Source: Trichoplax adhaerens | Taxonomy: Eukaryota; Placozoa; Uniplacotomia; Trichoplacea; Trichoplacidae | Assembly (NCBI RefSeq): GCF_000150275.1 | Contig: NW_002060948.1 | Span: forward strand, 5,818,751 to 5,882,750 | DNA: 64,000 nt | Reading direction: 5' to 3' | In this document: piece by piece, positions 25,501 through 37,239 of the stretch | Layout: each line of letters begins with the position of its first letter | Numbering within the stretch: the stretch's first letter is position 1 | Notes under the pieces: model-generated | What the model was told of the DNA's origin: nothing | The model's input: only the letters and a program-made list of their open reading frames with translations | Databases searched by the model: none | Program-made: the position numbers and the translations under genes

Positions 25501-28500
25501 CGAAGTGCTATCATTCCTACTGAGAATGAAAATACTGCGGTAGCATAATTACTCAATTACTCAAATCTTATACACTTGGGAGATGTCCAATTGAGTCATC
25601 CTAGCTATGGAAATCTGGGAATAAAGTGCTTTCAACTTTTACAAGTACGCCAGTAAACTGGTATAGAGCTACAATTTGGCATGTTTTGGCACATGTATAT
25701 TGATATGAAACTAAATCCAGCATTCAAATTCAATTCATTTTACTTGATTAAATAGCATCAAAGTTGTATAAATCTATCAACATAATCCAGGTAAATTTTA
25801 CGGACTACGAAGAGTCTTTCGCTGTCATATCGAAGAATAAATTAATCCAGTTAATTTTCTTTTGATAAATCGTAAATATATTCGTTGGAATTCAATATGG
25901 AGGAGGAAAAGAAATAATATTAAAAAATGGCATCTCTACTATTAAAATATCCCTAGCTCGATGCTAAGAACATATATTCTCCCTAAACTATCTTAAACCA
26001 ACAAATTTAATTTGATTTATCGAACAGGAAATAATTTGATTTAGTAGAAATTAGTAAAGTGTAAATAAATAGCCTCAGCTACTCTAAAGTTTACTTTGAA
26101 TTTCTATTAAATTCAAATTATCGCTTTTGTTTAAGTTAAATCAGAAATGAAACGGCACTCATCTTTACAGCAACTGCATGATCTGGTCATCAACAACTTT
26201 GAATATTTTAGACTATCAAATAGAACTTGATATCCTATGTAAGATGTGTAAAATCGATTACAACTGTAGAAATATTCCAACATATACACTGATGGAAACG
26301 AATCAATTTGTTAATTTATAGTGAAAGTAACACAGGTGTGATTATGAATATCAAAATTTAAAAATTTCCTCTTCAAAATCATGTTAGGATTTACAATATG
26401 AATGTAGAGGGTGTTCTATGGATCCATTAGCAACCAGCTATAGATTAATCAGTATCCTTAGCAACGTTAATAAATCAAAGTTACCTCTATTGCAATGAAT
26501 ACTTTTAGCGTAACAAGATCTTTAATCCTCATCAATCCTAACATGGAATGGATTGAACATGTAGTTGGGCTTACCTTTTAAGCTGACTGTGATGTAAGGA
26601 TCGACAATTTGTGTTGCATTTTTGACTTGAATTTTAAGGATACATACATATAAATGATGCCCAGAAGAGGAAGATAGATGAAGTTTTGTCCCGTTATCCA
26701 TCAAGATCGAATTGATACTAGATAGAACGATAGAAAATGTTGGACTATATTTTTATTATAGTTCCACTACAGAATAAAGGAGAACAACTGAGAGTTGATA
26801 TCAATACGAAAATGAACTCCAATCAATTGTAAGAGATGGAAAGTATGATATTTAACGGAGTAATAGTAGCATAAGATGATGCTATAAGGTTAAAAATTCA
26901 GCAAGAAGGTAATTTTATCAATGTCGAGGAGAACTTTGACGCTACTATTAAATAAGATGATGGAGGTAAGACTAGCCACAAGACAATGATGCAATGCGAT
27001 GAAAGATAGACTCCTTTAAGGAATGGGAATGTCATAATTGTCCTTGCTTAAATAATTAGAATAGGATGATCAAATAGATGGACAGCACATGTATTGAATT
27101 GAAGATGACGGAAGCGATGGTCGTGGAATTAGAATAACACAGATCGCTACGTAGATCGATTCATTGATGGATAGCGCCAATAACAGAATTATGCTCCGCC
27201 GGTATTGAAATATAGAAATAATTAAAATAAAAAAATGAAAAATAGATTCTTCCATGGATGACTGGCTAATGGATCATTCTTCTTCAGCCTCGAATAACAA
27301 TCTACTGCTCACGTAGAATACCCACTATTGAAGAGAAAGGATATGGATAGAGAAGAAGCTCTATCTGTCTGTCTCTTGATTTTCATTTTGTATTATACCA
27401 AATAAAGAAAAATACAAGAGCCAAGGAGGTTGTGAGTTGTTCTCTTCCCACCATTGTCATATCATCTTCAACTATTTGATGGAGCGATAGAATCATGGCG
27501 ATGGCTATCATTGTCGATAGAACCTGGTTCAATCCATTCTTTTAATCTTATTGATATTCGATGACAAAGGTTGATAGACAAGTAGAACCAACATTAGAAG
27601 TGATCATACTGTCGAACGCCTATTAGAAATAGAAATTAAAAATAGAATTTCTATTGAATAGCAGGCCCGTCTATGGAAAACCAAATCAATCTTTCAAAGG
27701 ATGGATAGTATTATGTGGAAGTCAATAATAACTAGAGGAAGAAATTAATTATCGCTATACTATATTTACGTCAACTCCTGAGCTGCATTCAATCCGGATG
27801 ATGATTTACGCACAACAAGCAATCTTGCCTATCCTACCCATTGTTGTCAAACAAAATTCATCATGATGATTACGTGTAAAATGAACTTAGGAGTTGATTC
27901 GAATAGTACAACTAAGTTGATTGCTATTGGCAAAATTCGATTATTGCGAATACTGACAGTTTCAGCCGTAATATTTTACGTTTTTGGACCAAATAGCAAT
28001 CGCAGATGCATCTTGACGGTGATCATGTGCCACGTAAAGTGCTGCAATAATTTTTCCACTAAGCTAACTGTTCATAGCGATCTATTACCTATCAAGTAGG
28101 CTGATTTAGGTAAAACAGCAATCTTAAGACACATCGTAAAGGAAGTCATGTGTCACGTAAAATTCTGCAACAATTTTCTGCTAGGCTATCTGTTAATAGC
28201 GATCTAATGCCTTTCAAGTTGGCTGATTTTGATAAATAGCGTTCGAAGACACATTGTGAAAGTAATCCTTCACCGCGTAAAATTGTGCAATGATCAACTA
28301 CTAAATTAAATGTTTATAGCGATCTATTACCGATTAGATAGGCTGATTTTGGCAGAACCGCAATCGAAGACACATGGTAAAAGTAATCATATGCCACGTA
28401 AAGTTCTACAATAATTTGTTCATTAGAGTATCTGTTAACAGCTGTCTACGGCGTATCAAGGTAGCTGATTTTGATAGAATACCAAACGCAGATCATCGCG

Positions 28501-29035
28501 AAAGTAATCATATGCCATGTAAAGTTCTATAATAATTTTCTACTAGACTAACTCTCCATAGCGATCTATTGCATATCAGGTTGACCAATTATAAAAGCTA
28601 TTATGCACAAAGACATGATGAAAAACTAATTTAATGATAATCATAGGAGTAGATAAATAACTCGACTATTTAATAATTTAAAAGGAATGCTAGAAAATCA
28701 TTGACAAGCCGATGACGATGGCAAACTAGAATAGCTGTTCATAGCGATTTATTGCCTATCAAGTTGACTGATCATGAATGTTATATGTGCAAAAAACATG
28801 TTAGAAAGTTAATTGAATGATTAACACAACATTAGACAAATAGCTTGATTCTACCATCAATAGCTTAAAATCAATGCTGGACTATCATTGATAAGCCGAC
28901 GATGATGACGATAATATTATAAGTATATATTTCCTCCTGGAAACTCATTGATTTATTTATTCCATTGTTCGTACTCATCATCATTATTGTCGTCAATATC
29001 ATCATCATCTTCTTCCTCTCCAACAATATTTTTTT
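19586..29035 (-). CDS. AIDA: AIDA homolog, 3' part (acidic linker and C2 domain); N-terminal exons not found
   Basis: AIDA (axin interactor, dorsalisation-associated) binds Axin and blocks its JNK activation; its C-terminal C2 domain contacts membrane lipids. Exons on the minus strand: 29035-28975 (acidic, GEEEDDDDIDDNNDDE; acceptor weak), 26717-26575 (LKIQVKNATQIVDPYITVSL), 20374-20252 (MDLCDIQNTPIATIKEG), 20102-19985 (AAIFFELKHFKVKKKSTSIK then CFAFLEE) and 19676-19586 (LYKKPVDYKRRKLSLLTSQP, stop TAA 19588-19586). All splice phases agree (1, 2, 1, 1, 2), and each of the four C2 exons aligns with the remembered vertebrate sequence without gaps. The first ~110 residues (helical N-terminal domain) were not found upstream on this strand. 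The 6.2-kb intron 20375-26574 is unusually long for this window. Same orientation as MARK. Confidence 0.85.
20640..21130. repeat. Diverged direct duplication, ~269-bp spacing, in AIDA intron
   Basis: Two related blocks start near 20646 and 20915. Shared strings include gaaagtaatg followed by tttag/gttag, a middle part around attcctc/gttcct, and an end with acggaaatgat and aaatcaaata. Divergence is high, so the duplication is old. No coding potential. Confidence 0.6.
23339..23441 (+). CDS. Exon-like segment resembling AIDA N-terminus, on the strand opposite AIDA
   Basis: On the plus strand, flanked by cgtag and by donor gtaagc, lies an open frame containing KLAQADWKLNF DHRGTDYWGV and ANELTQYL. 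Composition and codons look coding in an otherwise A+T-rich intron. The spacing of W, F, RG, D, WG and a final Y resembles my recollection of the vertebrate AIDA N-terminus (WGASFRRGADFDSWG). It lies inside the AIDA intron 20375-26574 but points the other way. It could be a rearranged or duplicated AIDA exon, a nested gene, or coincidence. No partner exons were found. Confidence 0.35.
24000..25540. repeat. Degenerate tandem array (unit roughly 90-240 bp)
   Basis: A recurring pattern of catgat/tgatca, a short T/A run, aatgctt/aatactt and then a purine run such as gagaaat(t)aaa reappears near 24269, 24399, 24639, 24760, 24893, 24975, 25122, 25210 and 25315. Copies are strongly diverged and of unequal length. 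Open frames crossing it (for example 25361-25543) change with the repeat and are not called. Confidence 0.55.
27990..28600. repeat. Tandem repeat, about five units of ~121 bp
   Basis: Units begin near 27995, 28117, 28239, 28359 and 28480 with gcaatcg/gttcgaaga-type strings. Each contains tgccacgtaaa (or a variant), tgcaataatttt, tagcgatctattgcc and ggctgatttt. Identity is moderate. The 78-residue open frame at 27863-28099 runs into this array and is judged spurious. Confidence 0.75.
28560..28920. repeat. Two diverged direct repeats of ~180 bp
   Basis: Blocks near 28560-28735 and 28738-28915 share catagcgat(c/t)tattgc, tatcaggttgacc/tatcaagttgactg, aaagacatgatg/aaaacatgttag and tcattgacaagccgatgacg/tcattgataagccgacgatg. 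They abut the 121-bp array and share its tagcgatctattgcc module, so the two arrays are related. Confidence 0.6.
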
Positions 29036-31900
29036 CTCATCATGATTACCTCTCCTCTATTCACAGCATATCCAGTAGGTAAACATCATGATCCTGTTAG
29101 CCTTTTACGCGTTAATTATGAGAAGGTTTCACCCCGCTGGCGACTAATTAGTTTGCTTAATTTATTATATTATTAAAACTCGTACCTTTTACTCATACAA
29201 TCCCTATTCTCGCCTTTCTTTCTCTATCAATCCCATACCTGATCAACATCTTTAATAATTAATTTATAGCTACGCTTAATTAAGTCCTTTCTAATACTTT
29301 TTACACATACCGTATACGGCTAGAAAAAAGTAATCCACAACCTTTGAATAACGACAATAAATAATACATCATAGACGCGTATACAATTGCTAAGCAATAA
29401 TAATGAGATTAAATAGAATCGAAAAACGAGGTAGAAGTTAAATGCACTACTTCAAACCTTAACAGCTAAATAATATTCAATGTGATTGACTAGTTGTAGT
29501 TATCGTCTTTATTTTCAAAGGAAGATGATTATAATTGTAACGGGATCCTACTAGCACGCTTATATAGCCTAGCTATTGCTCAATTTTGTAGCAGGATGAT
29601 TACTGTTGTAGCGAGATTCTACGATAATTACTCTATACACAATAGTCGATCCAATCGAATTCTATTGGAGAAAGCTTACAGTCGAAGTAGAATTCCGCAA
29701 TAGACGGTCAGTTTTCGACAATTTCTCAATTCAATGAAGTTATAGAAGACGTCTAAAATTAGGATATAGGTATATATCTAGGACACTATCAATGCTATCG
29801 AAATCCTTCTACGCAATAGAATAGGCTCGTAATCGATGATAGTAAGTAACATGATTATAGTAGAGTACGCTTCTAGTAGGATATTACGAATACTAGCTTG
29901 ATTTTAATATATATTCAAAGCGATATTCTAGTCCAATAATCGCTAGTAGTTCATTCAAGATTCCTCTACAATCGCAGTATTATCGACCATCGATCAGTTT
30001 GATTTTCTTGCTAGCGTGATGAATAAGTCTGGACCGATGATAATAGCAGTAGAATCATCGGAAGTTGAGAAACAAAACAACTGACAACTCTAAACCATTT
30101 GAAAGGATCAATTGAAGAATACAAGAGGTGGGAAATGATCCTTTCTTCTTCTATTCCAAGCCCTCTTCGTTTATAATCACATGAACCATCTTGCAATGCC
30201 AATTCATAAGGTAAACAATGGTTTAGACTTATTTCAATTACTCTCCTATGGATTATTAATCAAGCATTCCCACACTATCATCAATTTGTTGAAACTATTG
30301 ATTTAAGGCATAAATTAATTGATATCCTCTTAATAGCCAAGGATAAGGATCAATAGCTTATCATACCTATTACTATAACTATTTTTTACTTACTACATTA
30401 AATTGATCATGACGTCAAGAAATTCCAAGAAACAAGAAAGAGAAAATGTGCGGTACCTGATGTCACAATTAGGCATAAAAATCAGGAAGTTGATGCCCTT
30501 GTTCGCTAGTATTACCGTCATGGCAGATTTACAGCAACGCTGATGACGATGATAAGATTATCGCCATTTTAATCCAGCTACAGGCAATCGCCACTTTAAT
30601 TACTATCAGCATGGATAATAGAATAGTAGAAGAATCCCCTTATCGTCGAATCTCTAATGTAACCCTACATTTTATTCTTATGATGTATATTTCTAGGCTT
30701 ATGCATAACTAACGATAAATTTAATTCCTCATCAATCACTCCTTAGTAACGACAGTATAATAAGTTTAGAACGGATAGCAACTGATCATTTAAAATATTA
30801 TAATCTTTAACTATTAGTACAAAATCATCTTTTAATATTATTTCTAAGGTATTTTAAAAAATTTAGATTCAATGTATAATAAAAACTAAATTTTTATTGT
30901 CAATAGTCAGTGCGCCAGTAAAATCTATCTGTACTAGCCTAATGTATGACTCTGATAAGAATGGATAGGTTGATTTATGAACTCGTAAGAAATGAACCTG
31001 TCATTATTTGACAGATACTATATAGTAATAATTTATTCTGCTATTTAAATCTATCCTGACGAAATTAATACATGCATGCCATAGGAAATAAACGTTATAA
31101 TTCTTCAAGCTGTTATGAACTGATATGAAATTTACCAAACTGAATCTATAATTTTTAAAAGTGCAGGAATATTACTTGATTCTTGGAACCATTTTAATGG
31201 CAATACTATACGTATACCAATGGGCAAAGATAATAATACTGCTTATGATTTTTGAAATAAATATTTCTCCATATGAATTGAAAAATGTAGAAAACGTACT
31301 AATATCAACGAAATGAGCTGATTTACATTTGTTTATAATTCGGAAAGGACTTAATCATAATATTCCTTTGATATTTAAAGCGCATCTAACAGTAACATCT
31401 CATCTATTAATTTGATAAGATACTAGAATACTGCTCTCAAAGTCTCTGAAATTATTATGATTGTTTGTCAATTTAAAGCTTCTTCAACGTATAATAATAA
31501 TATATTTGACTCTTTAAATTTAAGAGTATTCTAATAGCAATACAAATGTGACTCATAACAATACATAATAGCATCAAATATAAAGTACTACCATCATAGT
31601 ATATGAAATTAATATGGCTGTACATGAACTTTTACATGATTTCTAAAGTCTATAACAATAATAAAATATTCTAATAGTTATACGTCGTGTATTTCTAATT
31701 GGAATGTTGGAGAGCAATTGTCTTAAACCATAAATTAGTGATGTTTTAAAAGATATAAATATCAATATTATGCTATCGGTGCTTTGACAGGAAGGTCCCT
31801 CGTGCGTCCTATTATATAAAATCGAAAGTAGTTCTGTACTCCATAAAATTGAGAGGAATTTGTATGAATTTACAACATTTATAAAAATGAGAAAGCCATC
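29036..31900. other. Intergenic or AIDA-intronic DNA, no recognised gene
   Basis: This would contain the upstream AIDA intron if the gene continues. Short local duplications are visible, such as gatgattataattgtaacg near 29524 and gatgattactgttgtagcg near 29595. A 44-codon frame at 30409-30543 is listed separately. The minus-strand frame 30011-30202 has no family resemblance. Confidence 0.4.
30409..30543 (+). CDS. Small open frame, 44 codons, unknown
   Basis: ATG at 30409 opens a frame ending TGA at 30541-30543. The peptide begins MTSRNSKKQERENVRYLMSQ, is lysine/arginine-rich at first and then hydrophobic. Its G+C is higher than the surroundings, which is the main reason for noting it. It has no family match I can name and no clear splice partners, so it could be a micropeptide, a lone exon or chance. 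Confidence 0.2.
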   Translation: MTSRNSKKQERENVRYLMSQLGIKIRKLMPLFASITVMADLQQR

Positions 31901-31909
31901 TTATTTTCT

Positions 31910-32660
31910 ATAAACTATGCCAACGGCATTACCTTATCTATTAAATAAGATATTAAAAAGGTATTGTTTACTTCATGCCCTTTATCAATATAGCTATTTA
32001 ATGCGTACTTATATGTCAAAAATATCCTCTTAAAATAATATGGAAAATATAAGCTGAATTTATATTTCCACACGTTATTATAACGTAACGAGCAATACTG
32101 GAATATTATGTTAGGTTGAGCATTGCTAGCCATAAAGTATGCTAATGGCAACATCTTATCCATCAAATAAGATTTTTAAAATGCATTGTATACTTCATGT
32201 CCTTGTATCAACATAACTATTTAAGTTAATGCTCACGTATATGTAGAAATTTCCTCTTGAAATGTTATTCATGGAAAATATAAGCTAAATTTGTACTTTC
32301 TACATGTTATTGTACATGAAATGGTATCTTAATATCTACTTAAGTTTATCCTATACAGTAAACAATATTCGAATACTTTGTTGGTTTGAATATTACCGAT
32401 CATAAATTATGCCAATGGCAATAAATTTTCTATCAAATAAGATACTTAAAAGGTATTGTATACTTAATATCCTTTACGAATTTAATGTATGTGTATATAT
32501 AGAAAATTTTCCTCTTAGAGTATCATTTATGGAACTTATAAGCTAAATTTATATTTTTCACACTTTATTATAATATCAAGTGATACGAAAAATCTAATTA
32601 TGCTTATTATAAGCAGCGAACAGTACTCGAATGTTTTGTTAGATTGAACATTGCTAGTTA
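31910..32660. repeat. Tandem repeat, three units of ~223-267 bp
   Basis: Units start near 31916, 32139 and 32406 with atgccaa(c/t)ggcaa followed by cttatc/tttctatcaaataagat. Each carries aggtattgta(t)actt, ttcctctta, ggaaaatataagct and a tail gttaggttgagcattgctag (or variant). The 83-residue minus-strand frame 31915-32166 spans one unit and its neighbour and is not called as a gene. Confidence 0.75.
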
Positions 32661-32669
32661 TTATAACAA

Positions 32670-33430
32670 TTAGTACTAGTGCAAACTCCCGTCGCTTTGC
32701 TGACGGTTTACGATAATGTGCTCATTTAACAGATAGTATTACCATTTGTCGTAGACCTGTCAGAGGTTCAGTAACTTTATACCGTATACTGTGTAGTACT
32801 GTATAATATACAGTATATATATATATATATTATATATATTAGTGCAAGCTCCCGTCGCTTTACTGACGGTTTACGATAATGTGCTCATTTAACTGAGGTT
32901 CAGTAACTTTATACCGTACCGTGTACTGTCTGCTGTACAAATGCACGGTACAGCACTACAATACTGTACAGTACAGTACTTTTACTACAGTACTCATATT
33001 GTAGTAGAACCGAACCGACGAACCACAGTTCACGTCGACAAAAATCGGTTTGGAATCGAACCTCTGACAGGTCTACGGACATTTGATAATGTACCCATTT
33101 GTTATAGTAGTGATGGAGTTGCAATTCAAATTTCGTTAAGCAACTTTCGTATTAGTATGTTTACCGAATAATGATGGTTACTATATACAGTATAGCAATC
33201 AAAAGTAATCAGGACAGGGGAACTACAGTAGGATAACACTACGAATTGCAAGAGAGCAATAGAACTAATAGTACCTGCTGATGTGTATCAATCACTTCTA
33301 CCTTCTCAATAATATTTACATAAACCCTAGAGATCATTCATTTCTATACCAATTCAAATTTCGTTAAGTAACTTTCGTATTAGTATGTTTACTGAATAAG
33401 GATGGTTACTATATACGGTATTAATGCTAT
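32670..33430. repeat. Composite foldback/direct-repeat element with GTAC palindromes
   Basis: The string gtagacctgtcagaggttc at about 32751-32769 recurs inverted at about 33058-33076 (gaacctctgacaggtctac). Direct repeats also occur: cccgtcgcttt(g/a)ctgacgg with its flanks near 32687 and 32853, and a ~70-bp block with aatttcgttaag near 33126 and 33358. GTAC palindromes lie between at 32785-32820 and 32905-32990. The structure resembles a nested non-autonomous DNA element (MITE-like). The open frames 32909-33171 on both strands are by-products. Confidence 0.6.
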
Positions 33431-34519
33431 GTTAAGGTTGGTAAGCAAAACTGTCAAATATACGTTTATGGTCAATTTGTTAATAAAATTAACAGATAGT
33501 ATTATCATTCGATATTATATATATCCCAGTAATAGTAATATACTATGCTATATTAAGATTAGTTAATGGTCCAGAGCACATTATGATAACTAATGTATGG
33601 TGATGGACATACCAAGTTAAGATTAGCAGGTACTGTAAGATATCGACAGTGCGGTAGAATGTCCTTAGTACTGTGGTCAATTCTATACCAATCATTATAA
33701 TGTGTCTAAGGATCGCTGTCGCATGCAAGCAAAGCTTGCTCTGTCGATAACAACCGTTATAAGAAAATGTAACAATCAAAATGGCTGTGTAGAAAACTCT
33801 ATAAAGATTCTATGTTTATTCAATTTTCATCAGGATATTACATGAAATCAAAATTTAAAGGCCCAGTGGCCACCCTTAGCGATATAACGAATACTATTTT
33901 AATAATCAGTACTCTGCAGAAATTACTACCTTAGAGCTATTCGTTTTACATGAAGAAATCTTTAGGTTAAAAGTACTGTAAGAATCTTATACTGACCTAT
34001 TGAAATGAACCCATAATCAGAGTCATTTAACAGTAGTATAAATACCCCCGCGCTGCTCATTTCAAGGGTGTGTGGCTGGGATTTCGATTAACGTATGTTT
34101 TGATTTCAGCTAATTACTGTCGTAAAATGTTTTTGAACGCCCAATAGTACAGTACAGTAACATGGAGTAAAGGACCCCCAGCACTATATGACGTAAATAA
34201 TCTGATTAATAAAGTGGTTGTAGATGGTGACTGGTAAAATGCCACTATACTATATTTGCAGTATACATCAAAGGCCGTTGCTGAAAGGCCCGATAATATC
34301 CTGTTTTGGAGTAATGTATTATTATGATTCTCAACGCTTGAGTACAGTAGAATACCGTAATGGTTTATTTTATTTTTTTGTATATAGATTGTATGAGATT
34401 TGCTATTCTGGAGTTTAATTAGTCGATTATCCGGTTTATCTTGGTAGTTTTGAAATGTTGTTATGAAGGGAAGAAAAGCGGATTCTTCACCGACAGAACT
34501 ACTTATAATAAACTTCGAT

Positions 34520-35250
34520 TTTAAGGTTAAAGGCAGCGATGATTATTTTTTCATATTAAAGATTTGCGCCAAATAGTTCAAATTTTGAGTTTATTGATAG
34601 TAAATCTTTGAATTAAAAATCTATTCATTACATGATGTGTTCGGACTAAAGATGTTAATATCTATCAGTTGATCTGATCATTCAAGCCTAAGCCTAAGGT
34701 TAAGGTGGTGTTGACTACTTTTCATATTAGGGATTTGCGCTAAGTAATATAAATTTTGAGTCGACTGATTGTAAATCATTAAGTTAAAACCCATTCATTG
34801 CAGGATATGTTTAGACTAAAGATATAATAAGCATCAATCGATCATTCAAGTCTATCGTTGTGACAATTTTGCAATAGGAATGAGCAATGAATCAATATAT
34901 ATTTGTTCTTGTCAATATCAATCTATTTTAACTTGAACATTGATGGCATTAATTATAATGTGACAGTAATAAATTAAATTTAATTGATGATGATACATGT
35001 CAGTTATACGCGCCTTCACGCAATAATATTATTGTAAGCATGCAATCGATCATTCATTTCTATCGTTTTCGCAATTTTACAATAGGAATGAGCAATAAAC
35101 CAATAGATGTTTCTTCTGGCCAATATGTCCTTTTTAACCATAATATTGGTGGCAATAATTATAACGTAACAGCAATAAAGGTAATTAATGACTATGCATT
35201 TTGTTATCCAGTCAGTTAGGCGTGCGTTTACACAAAATATTATTATAAAT
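34520..35250. repeat. Two adjacent pairs of diverged direct repeats
   Basis: Pair one: blocks near 34523 and 34694 share aaggttaa, catattaaagatttgcgcc/catattagggatttgcgct and tctattcatt/cccattcatt. Pair two: blocks near 34836 and 35044 share atcgatcattca, tctatcgtt, caataggaatgagcaat and aattataatgtgacag/aattataacgtaacag. No coding potential. Confidence 0.6.
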
Positions 35251-36429
35251 GTAAAATCTAAGAAATTCTTTAGCTATAGCTATGCCGATGATTGACAGGC
35301 TAGAAAATATACGGTACTTTCATTTAAGTCCTCTATTGACATATTAATACATAATTATATATAATAAATATTGATTGTAAACGTTCTCATGAAAGATTAT
35401 ATTAGCAGTCTTTATGCTAAATGCTTTGATATGAATTAGAAGTATAAATTTCAAGGCTAACTCCTCTACTATTGTTGCAGAATAGCATTTTTTGTATTGA
35501 CATTGTTTTCTTTGCTATTTAATAAAAGTAGTTTTATATTCTTCTATACGAATTTATTTCGAAAACGGCATAATTTTCTGATACTATCGAAGTAATACAT
35601 TAATGAATGTTTATTTAGCGAAGAGATGAAATATTACAGATAACTAAAGAATAGATTCTTTCATCTTCACGTGAACTTGAGTTTAATCTGAGGATTTGTA
35701 TAGTTTACTGTGATCTTCTTATGATGAAACGTTTGCAAGCATTTTCGTTGTACAAACAATAAGATTAGAAAGAGCATATCGGATTTAGATATGTTGTTTT
35801 ACTCTCATTGCAAGCCTTGATATTGCAATAATGATATTTAATCATTGACTGGATTAAATTATTTCTACAAATATTAGCTTTAATGTGATATTTAGATTTG
35901 ATTTTTGTAGCTGCCAAGATGGAAAAGATATCTGCATAGAAGTTAAAATTGTCTTGTTGAGCAGTTCAGTTATATTTTATAGCCCTTTATTTCAAATGGT
36001 TTACAATTATACATGGATAGCAGATGTAGTAAATAAACATAGCAAACATTAGCTGACCTAATGTATCCATAAGCATCTACTCAACATTACTGATCAATGC
36101 TTACGGTATGTCACTAAATACACGATTAGCTTAGCAATCGTAGGATTAAGTGGACTAAATTAAGTTGTTTGCTAGCAGGCTGAATCACTACAGTACCGTC
36201 ATGTTATTTCAATGGATAATAAAAATATATCAGAAGTATGGATGTGTAGATCCACAAATATTTTTGGCACTTGAAGATTTTTACCCTTCGTGTGTTTACA
36301 GATTAATAATTGGCATTTCTACTGTTTTATTTAAAATCACGGTTATGGGCAGAAAGGTCTTCAATGACACGTAAACTACAATTGATAATTTTAATTTCCA
36401 GCAAAGTGCGTAATGACAGTGTTGTCAAT

Positions 36430-37210
36430 CAAGGATTGTTCAGTCTGAAAAACAACACCTGGATAATTTATTTACAGTATATTCAACATTGCATTCCTGT
36501 TATAATTAACCGCAGTCAAACAGTAGTCGCTAATTTTATTGAAATTATTAATTCCATCATTTAGATGTTTATAAGGGATAAAGAATATGAAAGTATCTGA
36601 CTGTAAAAATACTACTAGATGCGATGCCAGTAAAAAATTTAATTATTACAGCATGTTGCTCCAAGCTTGATTTACATAACCAAAATGTTTTCCTTGGGCT
36701 ATCAGAAAATTGCGGAGAAACTGCAAGTTATGAATTAAATCTGTTACAATTATCAATGAATCCTATCTCTCTTTGGCCTTCGAAAGACTTTAAAATATTT
36801 TTAATATAAGTATTTATCCTTTAAGGTCAGTCTGAAAACAGCACCTGGATAATTTATTTACATTAAGTTCAACATTGCATTCCTACTATAATTGAGTGCA
36901 GTCAAACAGAAGTCGCTAGTTTCATTAAAATTATTAAAAATTCTATCTTTGAGATCTTTATGAGATAAAGAATATGAAAGGATTTGTTTGTAAAAATACC
37001 TTTAACTGCGATGCCAGTAATAAAAAAGTATTTATTGTGGTATGCAGCTCCAAGTTCGATCTACACATTTAATAACTTTCCTAGGGTTATTAGAAATTTT
37101 GCTGAGAAACTGCAAATTGTGAATTAAGTCTACTGCAATTAATCTAAACTATTCCAGCTGCAAATAAATCGTTCATTAGGAATTAAATTGCAAAGCCTAA
37201 TATTTTGATC
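36430..37210. repeat. Direct duplication of ~387 bp
   Basis: Copies start near 36441 and 36827 with cagtctgaaaa(a)ca, then cacctggataatttatttac, gaatatgaaag, gatgccagtaa and gagaaactgcaa. The open frames at 36310-36564 and 36624-36809 lie in copy 1 and are disrupted in copy 2. This argues that neither is a conserved gene. Confidence 0.7.
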
Positions 37211-37239
37211 ATTCAAGGTATTAATATATCATTTTATAA

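Noticed and set aside
27781-27842. Minus-strand string reading IGKIACC, tested as AIDA exon 2
   Set aside because: Stops directly after, no reading frame upstream, and the similarity is only a few residues.
27863-28099. 78-residue plus-strand frame
   Set aside because: Overlaps the 121-bp tandem repeat; the frame is lost in the other units.
31915-32166. 83-residue minus-strand frame
   Set aside because: Product of a tandem repeat (start and end peptides are the same repeated phrase); broken in the third unit.
33842-33943. 33-codon ATG frame (MKSKFKGPVATLSDITNTIL)
   Set aside because: Short, no family similarity, no splice partners; composition not convincing.
36165-36809. Three overlapping plus-strand frames of 61-84 residues
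   Set aside because: Two fall in a ~387-bp direct duplication and are not maintained in the second copy; the first has no similarity.
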